Assembly: GCA_013399305.1 (NCBI GenBank)
Contig: VXAI01000115.1
Coordinates: 1,631,907-1,695,906 of the forward strand
Source: Rostratula benghalensis
Taxonomy: Eukaryota > Chordata > Aves > Charadriiformes > Rostratulidae
Direction: 5' to 3'
Length of the DNA stretch: 64,000 nucleotides
Positions 51,764-64,000 of this stretch are shown here, one piece after another. Position 1 is the stretch's first letter. Each line of letters begins with the position of its first letter. Position numbers and translations under genes: made by a program. The notes beneath the pieces are model-generated. The model saw only the letters and a list, made by a program, of their open reading frames with translations. It was not told where the DNA came from and ran no database searches.

Positions 51764-51870
51764 AATCATAGAATGGTTAGAGTTGGAAGGGACCTCAAAG
51801 ATCTTGTACACTTCCAGGGATGGTCCATCCACAGCTTCTCTGGACAACGTATTCTCCAAAAGCCTCTCAT
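51764..51870 (-). mobile_element. CR1 3' end with internal deletion, sense on minus strand
   Basis: Begins with the complement of the CR1 tail (aatcatagaatggttagagt, tggaagggacctcaaagatc), then passes directly to acttccagggatggtccatc and cagcttctctggacaac. About 100 bp of CR1 3' UTR that normally separates these parts is missing. Upstream ORF2 sequence is not recognisable beyond about 51870. Confidence 0.85.
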
Positions 51871-54488
51871 TGTATGCAAGTGGAGTACAAGAACCAGCTC
51901 TAAGGTGTTTCATAGAGTGTACTCAGAAAAGTCATTACCCTTATGGAGCCTTCCAGATTACTGCTCTGTGCTTCTACATGTAGTCTGCATTGACCTACTG
52001 TCAGAGGCCCTGAGCAGTCATTTTGTAGATATGGCCTGCAACAAGAGCTGTTCAGCTCTATTCTCAGTCACTCCTAGTGATCTGGAGCTGAGTCCAACCA
52101 TGGAGGAACCCAGAGCTTTTTCTGGCAATTCATATTTTGGTGTAATTTTTTTCTGATTCCAAAAGTCTGTAAATGGCAAAGACATGGACAAAATACCAAC
52201 CATTTTATTATCGGGTTCACCTGCTCTAACATCAATACCTCTCTTTACTTCCCAAAGTCCTTTATCTTGCCCTCAGAAAACCTCCTAATAGCTGCATTCA
52301 CTACACAATTACATATAAATTTCCTGAGTAGCATCTGGTATGTGTGTTGAATAAAGCAGGTGTCTTTAGAGACATGGGATGTTACACAGCAATTAAGACT
52401 GTAGCAGCATGAAAACCTACATTTGGCATTTGCTGATTTCCAAGTTTTTGATTTGGCAACTTATACTGCAGTTCCTTCACTGTGAGGGGTTGGGTTTAGT
52501 TCATACTAAACTGAATATTCCCTCCCTTGTTTTAATAGGAGGTAACAGGAAGCCTAGCAACACATCAGTTCTTATTGACATCTGAGCTTGAACTTTCCAA
52601 ATAAACTTCTGTCCCCTGATAGGAAGACTAAGCAAAGGAGGAGCTGTGACCCCACACCATGTCAGGCTGCTGAGTTGCCTGCTCCCAGAGACCGCCTCTG
52701 TGCTGCGTTGGCATTTGCTGGTTTGTGGATCCCGAGTCATACTGGAACATTTACGTTCAGCTACTCTTTGGCATGAGGTGGGCTCACAAGGTGAACAAGA
52801 GAATTAGATTTTTAATTTTAAGTGCCAGTTTAACCTGAAAAGTATTTCACAGGGTATTTCTTGAGCCCAGAGGATTCTTACCTGCTGGTTTTGAAAGGTC
52901 TGCCTAATGCCAGCAGTAGGAATTTCTACAGAAAATTACCCAAGAATCTTTTCCATCAGAAAATATTAGAGGATTCATTTTTAATGGGTATTCAGTAAGA
53001 AATACATTGTAAATATATGAAGTTATCCTGGTGTAAAACTGGAGGAACATAGTGGCAAAGAAGCTGTATCTGTGCTGTTGTTCACCATTGATGTATTAGA
53101 CCTTTCTCTTTTGTAATATATACTGCAATTGAAAGGAAAACAAATCAGTAAATATTCCTGTCTAAGTGTGAGGTGTAGAGCTATGTTTTCTCCAGCAGCT
53201 GCAACTCACATACTCTTGTGCATATGAACACTTCCGATTATTGCACATAGTGTTAACTTTATTGCCTTTAGATTTTACTTTTCAGCTATTCCATTTTTAA
53301 GATATTTACTTCTAAGTGTATGTTAACAGGCTTAACTGAACACCTGGTTGCTCATGCCACAGCAAAAAAGAGGGAGACTATTACATTGGATTGACAAAAG
53401 TCCCCATCAAGCACCAAACTTTCTCATAAATCCCGAACACATCCTTCCTAGTGCTGTGACTTACACAGTCATCTTGCCTCAAGCAGAGGCAGAAAGATAA
53501 ACCTTCAGTTATATTCTCAAGGTCAACATTTATCGTTGCTAACATTGAGCTAAAATAGATTTTTCATCTCTTTTCTTTCTGTTTCACAAAAATTAGATGA
53601 TATGCTTTAACTTTGGAGATGGCATTGGATATAATGCCCTACCTTCTAGCCATTAAAGTCTGCTACGTTAAAATGTTTGGATTTCTGTATTTGCAATCAC
53701 TATATATAAAATACAGACCCCTACAGGCTCTGTCTTGATGACAGCTTTTTACAGAAAGTATAGCACAGATAGCTGAGGTAAAGTTCTTACACAATCCTTC
53801 ATAGACTTATGAGCAAGAGCTTGATTTTAAATTCATAGTAAGCAAAGCTGTTGATTGGAAAAGCATTGACTTTTAGATGATGTTCAGAATAGGTAAACAA
53901 ACTCAGTATTCAAAACAAAGCAGAAAAAAAAGCCCACCCTCTTGCTGTTTTTCAGTCTAAGCACGGCCCAGTGGAATATGGCTCTGTGGTGCTGTAGAGA
54001 TCTCCAGACTACAACTGGAAGTAGCAGAGCTGTAATACACAAACACAACTAGTTTGCTTCCAGACCTGAGCTGGCATCGCTATTACTGTTGCTGTGATGC
54101 CTGATTTGAAGATTCCCATTATGATCAGTGCAGATGTGCACTGATGTGCACTAATTGGATTACTGGTTATAGGTACCTTTATTGCTTCCACTGGTTTTAG
54201 GTATTTCCTTATGGGACTCAAAGTAACGTAATGGAAGATGATCCCTGCTCTGATACACTGACAGTATTGGTTAATAGATAAAGAACATTACAGAATGAAT
54301 AAATAATAGCAAAAGACACTAAGCTAGATGCGTGAGTGTCAGGTTGAAAAATTCTTTGTAAGGGAAGTAGGCTTTCTAAGGAGATTATTTTTGTTTGTTG
54401 TGACATCTGTTGCAAAAATACAAATGCATAAGACAATGCTTAAAATACTCATTTTGTTGTTGTTTGTTTGAGAGCATGGTGAAAAGTC
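51871..54488. other. Unique, gene-free sequence
   Basis: Nothing recognised. A short direct repeat of gatgtgcact (two copies) lies near 54133-54152. Confidence 0.45.
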
Positions 54489-55090
54489 TGTCAGGGCCTC
54501 GAGGGCACTAATATATCTTACTGGACTCCAACCAGTAAGGGTTTCATCCTCACTGCTGCCCACGGGCCAAGGCGCTCTGTTTAGTTCAGCCCTGGGTAGC
54601 CATTCTCTGCCTACTATGTTGCAGCTGTGCTGGTATCTAGCTCAACCACAGCCATGCCTCTGTCTGGGACGTTCTGATCTGGACCCTGACCCATGGAAGG
54701 ACATCCCAGCTTGACCTCATATCTTCTTTGTCACTATGCACCTGCCTGGGAGATGACCAGACTGTGTCTGACCTTGTTTACCCTTATCAGACCCAATCTC
54801 AACCTATTGATTGACTTCTCAGCTTGACCATGTACCTGCCTCATCACCACAATTTGCCTGGTGGTCCAGACTCTTAGTCGAAGCTGGCTGCTGTCTCCAG
54901 ATCTGCCCTGCCCATCTCTCTTGGGTACTCCAGGAGGCTCCAACCATGTGTCGACAGCCTTAGCAACCTGGTCTTCAGGGAGAAGCCAGCTCTCACCACT
55001 CTCTGACAGCATGTTGGTCAAGCTGTGATATTTAAAAAGTCATAAATAACAATAAAATTGCTTTTTACAAGATCAGTGGTTTTTTGTTCA
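54489..55090 (+). mobile_element. Probable unidentified LTR-like repeat
   Basis: A block of about 600 bp clearly richer in G and C than the AT-rich sequence on both sides. It begins tgtcagggcctcgagggcac and ends with an AATAAA-containing AT-rich stretch (cataaataacaataaaattg, about 55041-55060) and gttttttgttca. TG at the start, CA at the end, a 3' poly-A signal and pyrimidine-rich repeated phrases (cagcttgacc twice) fit an LTR on the plus strand. I do not recognise the family and see no target-site duplication. A decayed SINE or unrelated GC-rich DNA remain possible. Confidence 0.4.
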
Positions 55091-56340
55091 TGGCAGAAGC
55101 ATTTGAAGTTAGGGACTTGAAAGTGCATCTTCAATCACAATTATAGTGTCAGTACTGTGAAGCTATAATCACAATAAGAGCATTTGTTGTATAAATCCTA
55201 TTATAGAGCAGCTCATTTGAGCCAATTAATTGAAGAATCAGAGCTTCTGTTATGAAGAGCAAACCAGTCAGATATTCAGGGTTTCTCTGTTTTCTTTCAG
55301 CTTGTATTGTAGTTTGGACACAATGTGAACCTGATAGATAATATGAAACATCCAGTCAGTAAAGCTACTTGGTCATTATCAAAGTAGGTCAGACTTCAAC
55401 CAACCGCCTCATGCAGTCTCTCCAGCCATCCATTCCCCAAGTGTATCTTCAGGATGAATTTTATCAGCCTTTTTTTTTTTTTCAGTCTGAGTCTCAGCAC
55501 TGCCAGGTTCTCATCATCCAAACAACGCTGCCAAGTCAGCCGTGGAGCCCACTGCACAGCAGTCACTGATGACATTTTGCATGAGAGATCTAATTGGTTT
55601 TAGTTATTTTATGCTGTGGGAGTTACAGAAAGGGAACAACAGCCCACTGTTCAATGTTTGCTAGTCTCTCCCCAAAAGGCACCAAGATTAAATTTTTTTA
55701 GAAGCCAAAGGTACAGTTTTAATAAAAACTTGCAGCTAAAAAACCTCCACAATTAGCTGCAGAGCAGTGGCTGTTTATCAGTCCTACTCCTTCTCGCTGC
55801 TCTAGCTTGTGGCAAGATCACTATCTTCTTACAGTGATGAAAGAGAATATTAAGTACATACATCAAAATGAAAGACATGATAAGTCATTTTTTATCTTAC
55901 TGTTTATTAAGACTCTTAATCCCTGATTTATTGAGTGGTGCTTTTAATTGATAGTAGTGAAAATTAAAGCTCTGTCGTAATAGATTATATCAATATCTCC
56001 TTGTATCCAAGACTAAAACCTAAAAACCAATTATTTACTTCTTGTAAAGGAACACTGCACTGCGTGTTTTCATATGGGAAGCCAGTCCCTTAGGTTGTAC
56101 TTGTAAACTTAGACTGGCAGCTCAGAAATGTGGAGTGAAAATTCATATATCCTGGTACAATGGAAATCATAGAAATTTAAGAATTAGGCAGGCTGATGAT
56201 AGTGTGTTATGTCAGAGAAATGTGAGACAATCATCTGGCAGGTGTGTAGAGAGACGGGTGAAAGACAACAGTCTCGCTTCACACCATTACAGGAGCAATC
56301 CCTGTTCTCTTTGGTAACACTTTCCCTGTTCTCTCCTCAG

Positions 56341-56423
56341 ATTTTAAGACTACAGCATGTCAGTAAGAATAGTGCGGTGCCAATAGAGCTAGCAGGGGAA
56401 AAGTTCTTTGAAAAACATCTCAG
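56341..56423 (+). CDS. Isolated exon-like segment, unknown product
   Basis: A strong acceptor (ccctgttctctcctcag) is followed by 83 bp open in one frame up to a plausible donor (CATCTCAG then gtattc). It would encode 27 codons, including LQHVSKNSAVPIELAGEKFF, entering in phase 0 and leaving in phase 2. No partner exon with matching phase was found nearby on the plus strand. Splice-flanked open stretches of this length do occur by chance in a window of this size. Confidence 0.28.
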
Positions 56424-59400
56424 GTATTCAAAGATTTGTTTTGGCATCCAAACTGCAGTCAAATGAAGTCCAAAGCAGTGGACCTGTGTTTCACATATGA
56501 AACTTTCTCATTTTTACAGAAATGGCAAATACTTCCACCCATGCTCACCTTTAGGATGCAGTAAAATGACCCTGTGTCTTCCAGAGTTGCTTTCCTGTGC
56601 CTAGAACTTGTGGACTTGTCTTTTTCAGTGTCCAGCCTTGGATGACAGCTAGCTAACTTTTTTTTTTATTTTTATAACACTAAGGTGATCCTTATGGGCC
56701 CGGTAAACCCTTGGGCAAAATGCTAAAAGTATTACCCATACCCTGGGAGATCAGAGAACAATTGTACCTCCCTTTCAAAGAAAGTTAGGTGATATTATGT
56801 AAAGTTGCCTTAAATATTCATTCCCTTATTCCCATTTTAATCACTTCCAAGCTACCCTGCCATTTGAGGTCCGTTTGCTTCCTGTATGCCAGTGGCTGCT
56901 CCCTTGGAGCCTGACATTTGCTTTTCTATTCATGCTGTGAAGGAATTGCTTTATGGGCACTACCATAGGACTTTGCAGGGCACACGAAAACACAGGAAGA
57001 GCCCAGATTCAAAGCAGTGACTGCTTCCCCATGCACTACAAGGAATAGAAATCTGCACCATTCTGGATGACTTTTCTTTACTCCATTAAATTCACACAAC
57101 TCCTAAGAAAGATTCAACTTTTATCCTGAAGCAGATTTGAATCCTATTACTCAGTTCTTAATCACTACAGGGGGAATGAATATATGGTTGCCAGCAAAAG
57201 TAACCCATTCACAGGAACAGAGCAAGTAGGGTGAGAATTGAGATCCTCAATCACCAAGTCTGCTGCCTTGCTGTCTCAGAAAACCATGTCATTTAAAGAC
57301 TGTACACATGCAGCAAAGGGGACACAGTCCTGCTAATGGCTGTACCTATGTCAGTATCTTAGAAATCCAGACTGGTTTCCAGTGCACTTGCTGTCATCAA
57401 GAAATGGAGTTAAAATTTTTGGCATAGTATCTACCACTGCAGTGTCTTCTGGCAGAAGCAGACCTTAGCCCTTATTGTTTCCCAGTAAGGGCAAAAGCAG
57501 CAAGCCAAACTCTCCAGGACTTTTCTCTCAATGACTTCTCTCTTTCTGGCACACGAAGATCCATCCTTGTGCTGGTCCTAGACCCTCACTCCCAAGCAGC
57601 AACACCCAAATTTGCCTACTCTGCAGAGTGGACTCAGCTCAGTGGGTGACATCAGACATCAGTCTGAGCTTTCCCACACTGTAGATACATAGTGTATTTC
57701 AATACTAAGTACCAACACATGTTCTCTGATTCTGCTGCTGATACTGGGAGCCTTTGCAGACAAAACAGTCTTGCCTTACGCAATTTTTATCTTTTTGATA
57801 CAATAACACTTCTGACCATTGGTTTTGGTATTGGAAAAAAAAAAGAAAAATGTATACAATCAAACATTTAAATAAACAACTTTTATTACCAGGCTCAACT
57901 TCAGTCAAACACTTCTCCTCTTCCTTCCTTATCACAAATTCCCTTATTTTCATAGCAGTTACACTCAATCCTTAAAAATTTCTGCTGTGTAGAGCTGGGC
58001 AGTGAAGAAGCTTGGGGTTTTGTGCATGATAGTTCCTGCCTATTGCTCCATGAATATTGTCTTTCTGCTAATTTCTGCCTCTTTATGGTTTTCCTCTATT
58101 TTCTTGTGGGTCATCAATGGCTACAGTCCCTTGGGTGTCCTTGCCCTGGCAACTCTCACACTGGTGTCAGGGCTGGCTGGACACTGTACGAGCATCCTGG
58201 GCATTTGCCAGCCTCTTCCCACACAGGGCACCTTCAGTCCCCCATAGCCCCCACTACCCTAACCCACCAATTATACCCAGCAGAGGAGGTTCTTCCAGAA
58301 CTGCTTATTACTAAGGGGTGCATTTTTGCTTCCCTCTTTGTCCTAGATTTGTTGATGTCTAATTTGTTCCTCTACCAACATCACCCTTTCACTTTAATTC
58401 ACCCTCCCAGGTGTTCAACTGGGACTAAATCAAGAAGGATTTCCAGCAAATTCCAGACTTTTTTTTTTTTTTTCCTTCTCCACATCACAGTATTACAGGT
58501 CACTTTTTTAAGTGTTCACATATGGTGGTATCCCAGTCATTTTGTATCATGGCTGATACTTAAAGTAAGTATTTATGGTAACTTTATGGTAACAACTTTT
58601 AAAGGTTGGCCTTTAACGAACTAGTAGGCAGGCCTCAGTGGAGAATACTGCAATAATTACATGGTTTTAAGATCCAGTTCTTAGGATAGAGGGATGTCCA
58701 ATAAGAGCATGTTGTTCACAGAGACCTTGTGGCTTGATATAGTTTGATTGAAGCATTATCACAGCCAAAATTTGAAAAAGAAAATACCCAAAGGAGCAGA
58801 ATACATGAAACCTCATCTTAATGAAATTTGTCTGCGGACAGAAACAACCCATGTAATGCCATGCCATTTCCCCTTTCATTCTTTCAGCTGTTAAAAGATA
58901 TATATTTACATATTCTGCCTTTTACCAGTGATTTCTTATACATAGTGGCAATAAGACACAACTTATGTGTCCCTGTCTGCCGCGTCTTTGCTTTTGTATT
59001 TCATTTTGCCATTGTGTCTGAAGTGGAATAATATACACTGGCATAGATTGTGTTTTCTGTTACTTGTGATTATTCACCAAATCATTCTGGAGTAGTCTTT
59101 GTTTTTTTCTAATTATTGGGTTTGATCTCTGCATGGGGAATAGAGCATTCTTTGCTGTGCTGTCCCGAAAATAATTGCATTTGCAGTGATTGTTTTCTAA
59201 TAACAGTTATGTAGAGTAAGTGCTTTGGGGCCAAATCTATCTTTACTTATGAGAACAAAAGAATTTTGCCTGAACAATAATTGAGTAAGGACTCTGTGTG
59301 TTGGGTCATTATTTGTAAAATATTTATACAGCCCATGACAGTTACTACATATTTCCAGTACAATAAAGAACAAGCATCAAGTCAAAGCAACAACTATTAT

Positions 59401-59825
59401 AAAATTATCATGCAATTTGGGCAGCACAGTACCTTCATTTGCACATGAGACCTTCACAGATATTCATGATAGCTGATGGCTTGGACAGGGGAGAGAGACC
59501 TAGAATAAATACCAGTGTAAGATTTTTTTTTTTTTGGTAGTAACAGCCCTATTTGACTGAGGGCGAGGTTGTGATACTTTTTGAACACTGAAGAGCTACT
59601 TGCTTCCCCCAAAGTATTCTCATTTGTTTCACAGTGGGAAGATTCAAGCTTATAGAAAGCTAATGAGAAAAAATGGGACTATTTTAATGCAGTCCTCAGC
59701 AATTATTTGGATTTTGAATAATATCCAGTGATTAATGTGGCATTCAAGTTATTCCACAGGTTGATGCCTAAGTATCTTGCAGTGCTGATCTTCCCAACAT
59801 TCATTTGCAGCACAGTTCATAACAG

Positions 59826-59870
59826 TTTAGCCAAAGGCTTTCCACCAGCAATTTAGCCAAAGGCTTTCCA
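59826..59870 (+). repeat. Two-copy tandem duplication, period 26 bp
   Basis: tttagccaaaggctttcca is present at 59826-59844 and 59852-59870, identical over 19 bp. Confidence 0.92.
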
Positions 59871-60278
59871 TCGATATTAGTTGTGGGGCTGAGCAAGTAA
59901 ATCCTATGTAGGACAAAGACACTATCATCATCCAGCTCCTTTTTATTCTTATACTACAATTAACATTCAAAGTAACAGTTTCCATGGTATAGTCTTCATT
60001 TTTAATTTACACTTTGTGGAATATTTAATATTGGGGGACATACTTTTTCCAAGTTTTCTCTTCTTAGCTGCATAAATCTAATACATAGACCCTGTCCTTA
60101 ATAATTTATGTCATTCCACTACACCAGTGTAATTTTTCTAATATAACCTGTGGGTTTAATTCTTGCTTTCTATATTTCAACTGTAAGAGTACAGGCTAAG
60201 AACTCCAAAAAGTTGCTTCAAGAAATAGTTTTTGCTTCTATGAGAAGGCAAGAATTAAATATTCTATTCAATATGGCA

Positions 60279-60307
60279 TCTGGAGAATTATAATTCTGGA
60301 GAATTAT
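60279..60307 (+). repeat. Two-copy tandem duplication, period 16 bp
   Basis: tctggagaattat occurs at 60279 and again at 60295. Confidence 0.85.
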
Positions 60308-60997
60308 TGTGCCATGCTGTAAAATGAAAGAAATAAATAAGTAAATATCAAATATCCTTGTTCTGAATACAGGAAATAAACTTCATGCAAACAGGGCAGC
60401 CAGGGCTCAGTTTTTTAGGTGGTGTCAATTAATTCTGTGCCATGTGGAGACAACGTATCATCAGCCTGTTAGGCAGCAACTGTCAAATTAGTATGAACAC
60501 ATGAACATATATAATTAATAAATTACATCCCCACATTTACATTGCAGTTTGAGTGTAATTCTAATAACAGTTGAGTGACAAACCCATTCTGAATGCAATA
60601 CATTGATCATTATCCTGACATCTACTAACCGATCTGCCTGTGCATCTGAAATACAGAGATACCATATTACATGGATTAATGTGTCATCAGCACTGCTTAT
60701 TAAGGTGCAGTGGTTTGTTGAGATTAGCAGAAACCCAGAAAGAATTATAACTTTGTGCATCATTAAGGTTTAATACTAGTCATAGTCTGTGCCTTTTCCT
60801 CTCCCCCCTCAATAAATCCGGCCATGCCTTTTATTTTATTTTACCACCTTATACATGTGTTTCTCTCCCTCTTGCTCACTTCAAAAATCTATTTTTATCT
60901 CAGCTAGAAGGGACTTATAGCCTGTAATGAGAGAGTTGCCGCTTTTAATCCATTTATAAGGTAAGTCTGATTAATGTTCATGGGTGTTCTACAAAAA

Positions 60998-61221
60998 GGA
61001 AGAGGACAGGGACACTCCCCACTAGAACAGGTCACTCAAAATTCCATCCAGCCTGGCCTTAAACACTTCCAGGGATGGGACTTCTATAACTTCTCCAGGC
61101 AACCTGTTCCAGTGCCTCACCACCCTAACAGTAAAGAATTTCTTCCTATTATTTAATGTACATCTCCCCTCTTCCAATTTAAAGCCATTACCCCTTGTCC
61201 TGTCCTGCATGGAGCTGGGAT
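60998..61221 (-). mobile_element. CR1 LINE fragment with open ORF2 C-terminus, minus strand
   Basis: Complement of the CR1 3' region: acactccccactagaacagg, cttaaacacttccagggatg, ctgttccagtgcctcaccac, cagtaaagaatttcttccta. On the minus strand 61210-61022 stays open for about 62 codons and reads the CR1 reverse-transcriptase C-terminal peptide ([39 protein letters not shown]). The last part of the 3' UTR and the octamer tail are absent. It is not a host gene. Confidence 0.93.
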
Positions 61222-64000
61222 CATAAACTTTTTTTTAGCTCTCAACTCCAGCTGTAATTCCTGGAGACTCCCCAAGTTTAAAAGCATCCTTTTTTACTGC
61301 TTTCTCCTCTGTTTTATAGCTTAACCTATCATGAGGGGCTTAAATCACGTCATACAAAGAATTTCTAATGATTTCCAACATGTTTGTTCTTCAGTTTACA
61401 TAAAGCAAGAGATGTAAGTCAACCAAAATAACGAACTTCTGTCCGCCCTTGCCATAAAGTCCATACTGTTTTGGAGCATTCCCTGGGTTATTGTGGGAGT
61501 AACTTGTAGTGTCAGTCTTCCCCCCAAAGAGAAGTGCCTGATGAGGGGCACTTCCCTTCTCTTAGAGGGTTGTACATTGCCTTGTGTGTGTGCATCCCCA
61601 AACTTAAAAAAACCCAACACAACAGTACATGAGTGCTTTTGTAGCGGAGTATATGAGAGTACGAACCTTTGCTGAAGAGAGCCCCAGTTTGAATAGCGTA
61701 ATATTGAACTGTAACAGTACTCTATTGTCAGCAATGGCTAATTGAAAACATCTCTTTTACATCCTGCAAAACGATATGAAAGGTTCAGCTCTACACTTAA
61801 AACAGTCTTGGGAAACAAAAACAGGGTCTGAAATTCAAAGAAATATTGAGAAATACACTAATCCATCAGAAGACCTATAGTGAAACATACTGAAGAAGCA
61901 AACATGCATTCTGATGTACCTCAACAAAAAACCTAAAATATGTTGTCCATCAAATTTTGCACAACCCCCTCCTTTGTTTTTTTTTTTTTTTTTTTTTTCC
62001 TGGTTGAGTATTGTAATATAATCTGCAAATATTTCTGGTAGGTTTTGGCAATCTCTCTACCTGGTCAATTACTATTCACTTAATAATTTATTCCAAGATT
62101 AATGGCAAAACAGATCAAATAAATTATGTGATGATTTTTTTTCCAGTGTATTCAACTGGCCCTAAAACCTATTACAGGCTTTCATTTATAATGCATACGG
62201 TTCTCTATATATTAATTTAACAAGCACTGTGAATTGAGGAGCTACAATTATACCAAAGGCTTGTGGGGTCATCATAAACCCCAAAAATGAGTCTCAAGCA
62301 GTTAGGAGAGACACAGGTATTCCAAAATGGAGTGATAACCCCATAACTCAAAGCACGCTTGCATGTTAATTAATACTGGGATTTGGTGTAACAGTAAATC
62401 TTCCCTCTTTTTCACTATGTTCCATTATCTATCGTCTTTCTACTTCAGTCGCCCTCTGCATAACCATTTCAGTTCCTCCCAGTCCTGGCATTGTTCCCGC
62501 CTAGCTCCAACTTCACCCTTTCAGCAGCCATCAAAGTACATTGGGATGGAGCTAAGCTCCATCTAAGAAAAATGTTCAAATTCTTGCTTATAAAGCAAGG
62601 GAGTTGTCCTCTTGAAGCCAATGAGACAATGACACACCTGAGCACCAGCTGCACTCAAAGGGCTTGGACATCACTTAATGGGTCGATGCCCGAGCGACCC
62701 AATTTTCTTGACTCTTTCCTTGTTCCTTTCGCAAGCTGGGCACACATGAGATTCCCAATGTTATTTGCTTATGTCTTATCTTATGACAAAAAAGAGGGGT
62801 AAACTTTTCTCCCCCACCACTCACACCCACAATTGTTTTTCAGTAGATCTGGTGGATTTTACCTTTGACTCCTAAATACATGATTTAAAAAATTGAAGGT
62901 AGCTGGAGTTTTGCCATTGTTCAAAAAATATTATTTTCTCCCCTCTCTAAATAATTGTAGGTTTCTGAATATTTGTCATTTTACTCCTAACTGTCCAGAA
63001 CGCACTGCCAACCTCAGGTTTTGAGTGTTCACATTGTCATTGTGCTCACAGAATTGTAAACAAAGATCGGAAAGGAAATCATGTGCCCTGAAGCATACTG
63101 TCTTAAAAAAAGAACTCGGTTCCACCACATAAAATACACCTGTCTCGAGCATATCAAGAAAAGCACTTTGACATTACTGACTCCTGAAAAATTGCACTAA
63201 ACCCCTCCTTCCCTATCCCTACTTTTGCTTTCTTTTCAAAAAATGGGTTTGATACTATTTTGTGGATTAAAAGTCTGAGACACAAAATGAGAAGGAATAT
63301 GCCCAGATTTTAGAAGTTGTGTTTTCCTCCTCCTGCCCTGTTTTCCTAGTCCTTAAACCCCATGGTTGCTTCAGCTTTTTTTCTGCAGACTGAAGCCAAA
63401 TATGTTGGGGAATCAGCGTGTGGTCTTTTGACCACAAGTACAGCATCCAGGCACAGAAGACATTTCTTCCCAAACTTTTTAAAGTCACTTCAATTTTCCT
63501 TCAACAGAGAGGTCTATCTAGAGTTCAGAAATGTCAGAACAGTTTAATTCTGATCAGAAAACGTGTTCTTTGTACATTGAGTTTAACCACTGGCTGGACT
63601 ACTGCATATCCTTTGATGTGATTGCTTCCTGTGTTTTTTGCTGAGCTCATTTTATAAAAGATTTCTACGTAGTTAGTGCTCATACTCTGAGAGTGTGTCA
63701 AGTTGGGGAAAATAGCACCTCAGGTTTCTCTCCTTCATAGCTTTCTAGTTAGGAGAATTTCTCTTCTAATCAGTGGATTTTAGTAAGCTCCTGACGGAGA
63801 GTAGCAGACTTTTAATACAATTTATCTTCCATATTAATAAAATTAATGAAGTTTATCTCCTCTTTCATTCATCAGTTTTCCAATTTTGCTTGCAGTGTTG
63901 AGTGCTTGCAAAGTGCAGACTTCTTGTCTGTTCTTAAGGAATGATATGTTTCCTTTAAAAAATCTGAACTCTGTCTAAGCATTGCCCAGCATAAGTAAAA
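61222..64000. other. Unique, gene-free sequence
   Basis: No gene recognised. Open frames at 61396-61734 (minus) and 62491-62802 (plus) have no recognisable motifs or paired splice sites. Confidence 0.45.
61977..61998 (+). repeat. T22 homopolymer
   Basis: Longest mononucleotide run in the window. No recognisable retrotransposon body adjoins it, so it may be the minus-strand poly-A tail of an unrecognised retrocopy or a simple repeat. Confidence 0.95.

Larger units (their letters stand above)
55091..60997. other. Unique sequence with short duplications and T runs
   Basis: T runs at 55470-55482, 58459-58473 and 59523-59535. The longest plus-strand open frame (58022-58624) crosses one of these T runs and shows no protein motifs, so I treat it as chance. 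The exon-like segment at 56341 lies here. Confidence 0.45.

Noticed and set aside
54734..55021. 95-codon minus-strand open frame
   Set aside because: Lies inside the probable LTR-like element and has no recognisable domain.
58022..58624. 200-codon plus-strand open frame
   Set aside because: It crosses a T15 run that codes poly-phenylalanine, shows no motifs, and overlaps other open frames; likely chance.

Overview
The window reads as a gene-poor stretch of a bird nuclear chromosome. The main evidence is the set of interspersed repeats. At least seven fragments are CR1 LINE 3' ends, several with the avian tail of ATTCTATG-type octamers instead of poly-A, and one long solo LTR belongs to a family recognisable in many bird genomes. 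There are no Alu-like or L1-like sequences, operons, ribosome binding sites, rRNA, tRNA or CRISPR arrays. Base composition is AT-rich, with homopolymer runs and short tandem duplications. The exact species cannot be told.

Layout: positions 1-598 hold unexplained sequence ending in an A18 run that abuts a 5'-truncated CR1 (621-1163). From 1.2 to 19.3 kb the sequence is mostly unique and non-coding, with an old CR1 (10991-11253), a short CR1 tail (17171-17241) and a 24-bp TAATTA palindrome at 9117-9140.

The most interesting region is 19.3-23.0 kb on the minus strand. Four blocks, read from high to low coordinate (22990-22922, 22016-21890, 20752-20545, 19787-19475), have canonical splice sites, matching intron phases at every junction and one open frame. 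They end in a stop codon with an AATAAA about 155 bases further on. Together they predict a protein of about 238 residues that I do not recognise. The last three blocks are the firmest; the first is tentative.

From 23 to 35.8 kb there is unique sequence, a CR1 with an internal deletion (25951-26603) and a 57-bp inverted-repeat element (30969-31025). Positions 35859-36917 are the solo LTR. A GC-richer unexplained block (42108-43190) leads into another CR1 piece (43229-43465). Positions 54489-55090 look like a second, unrelated LTR-like element with a poly-A signal. Minus-strand CR1 copies lie at 51764-51870 and 60998-61221; the latter still encodes about 62 codons of the CR1 ORF2 C-terminus. 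The rest is non-coding as far as I can see, with a few isolated exon-like candidates at low confidence.

These parts do not form a functional system. The picture is an intergenic or intronic bird region holding one probable small multi-exon gene, or the 3' end of a larger one. All calls come from reading the sequence; no database search was possible.
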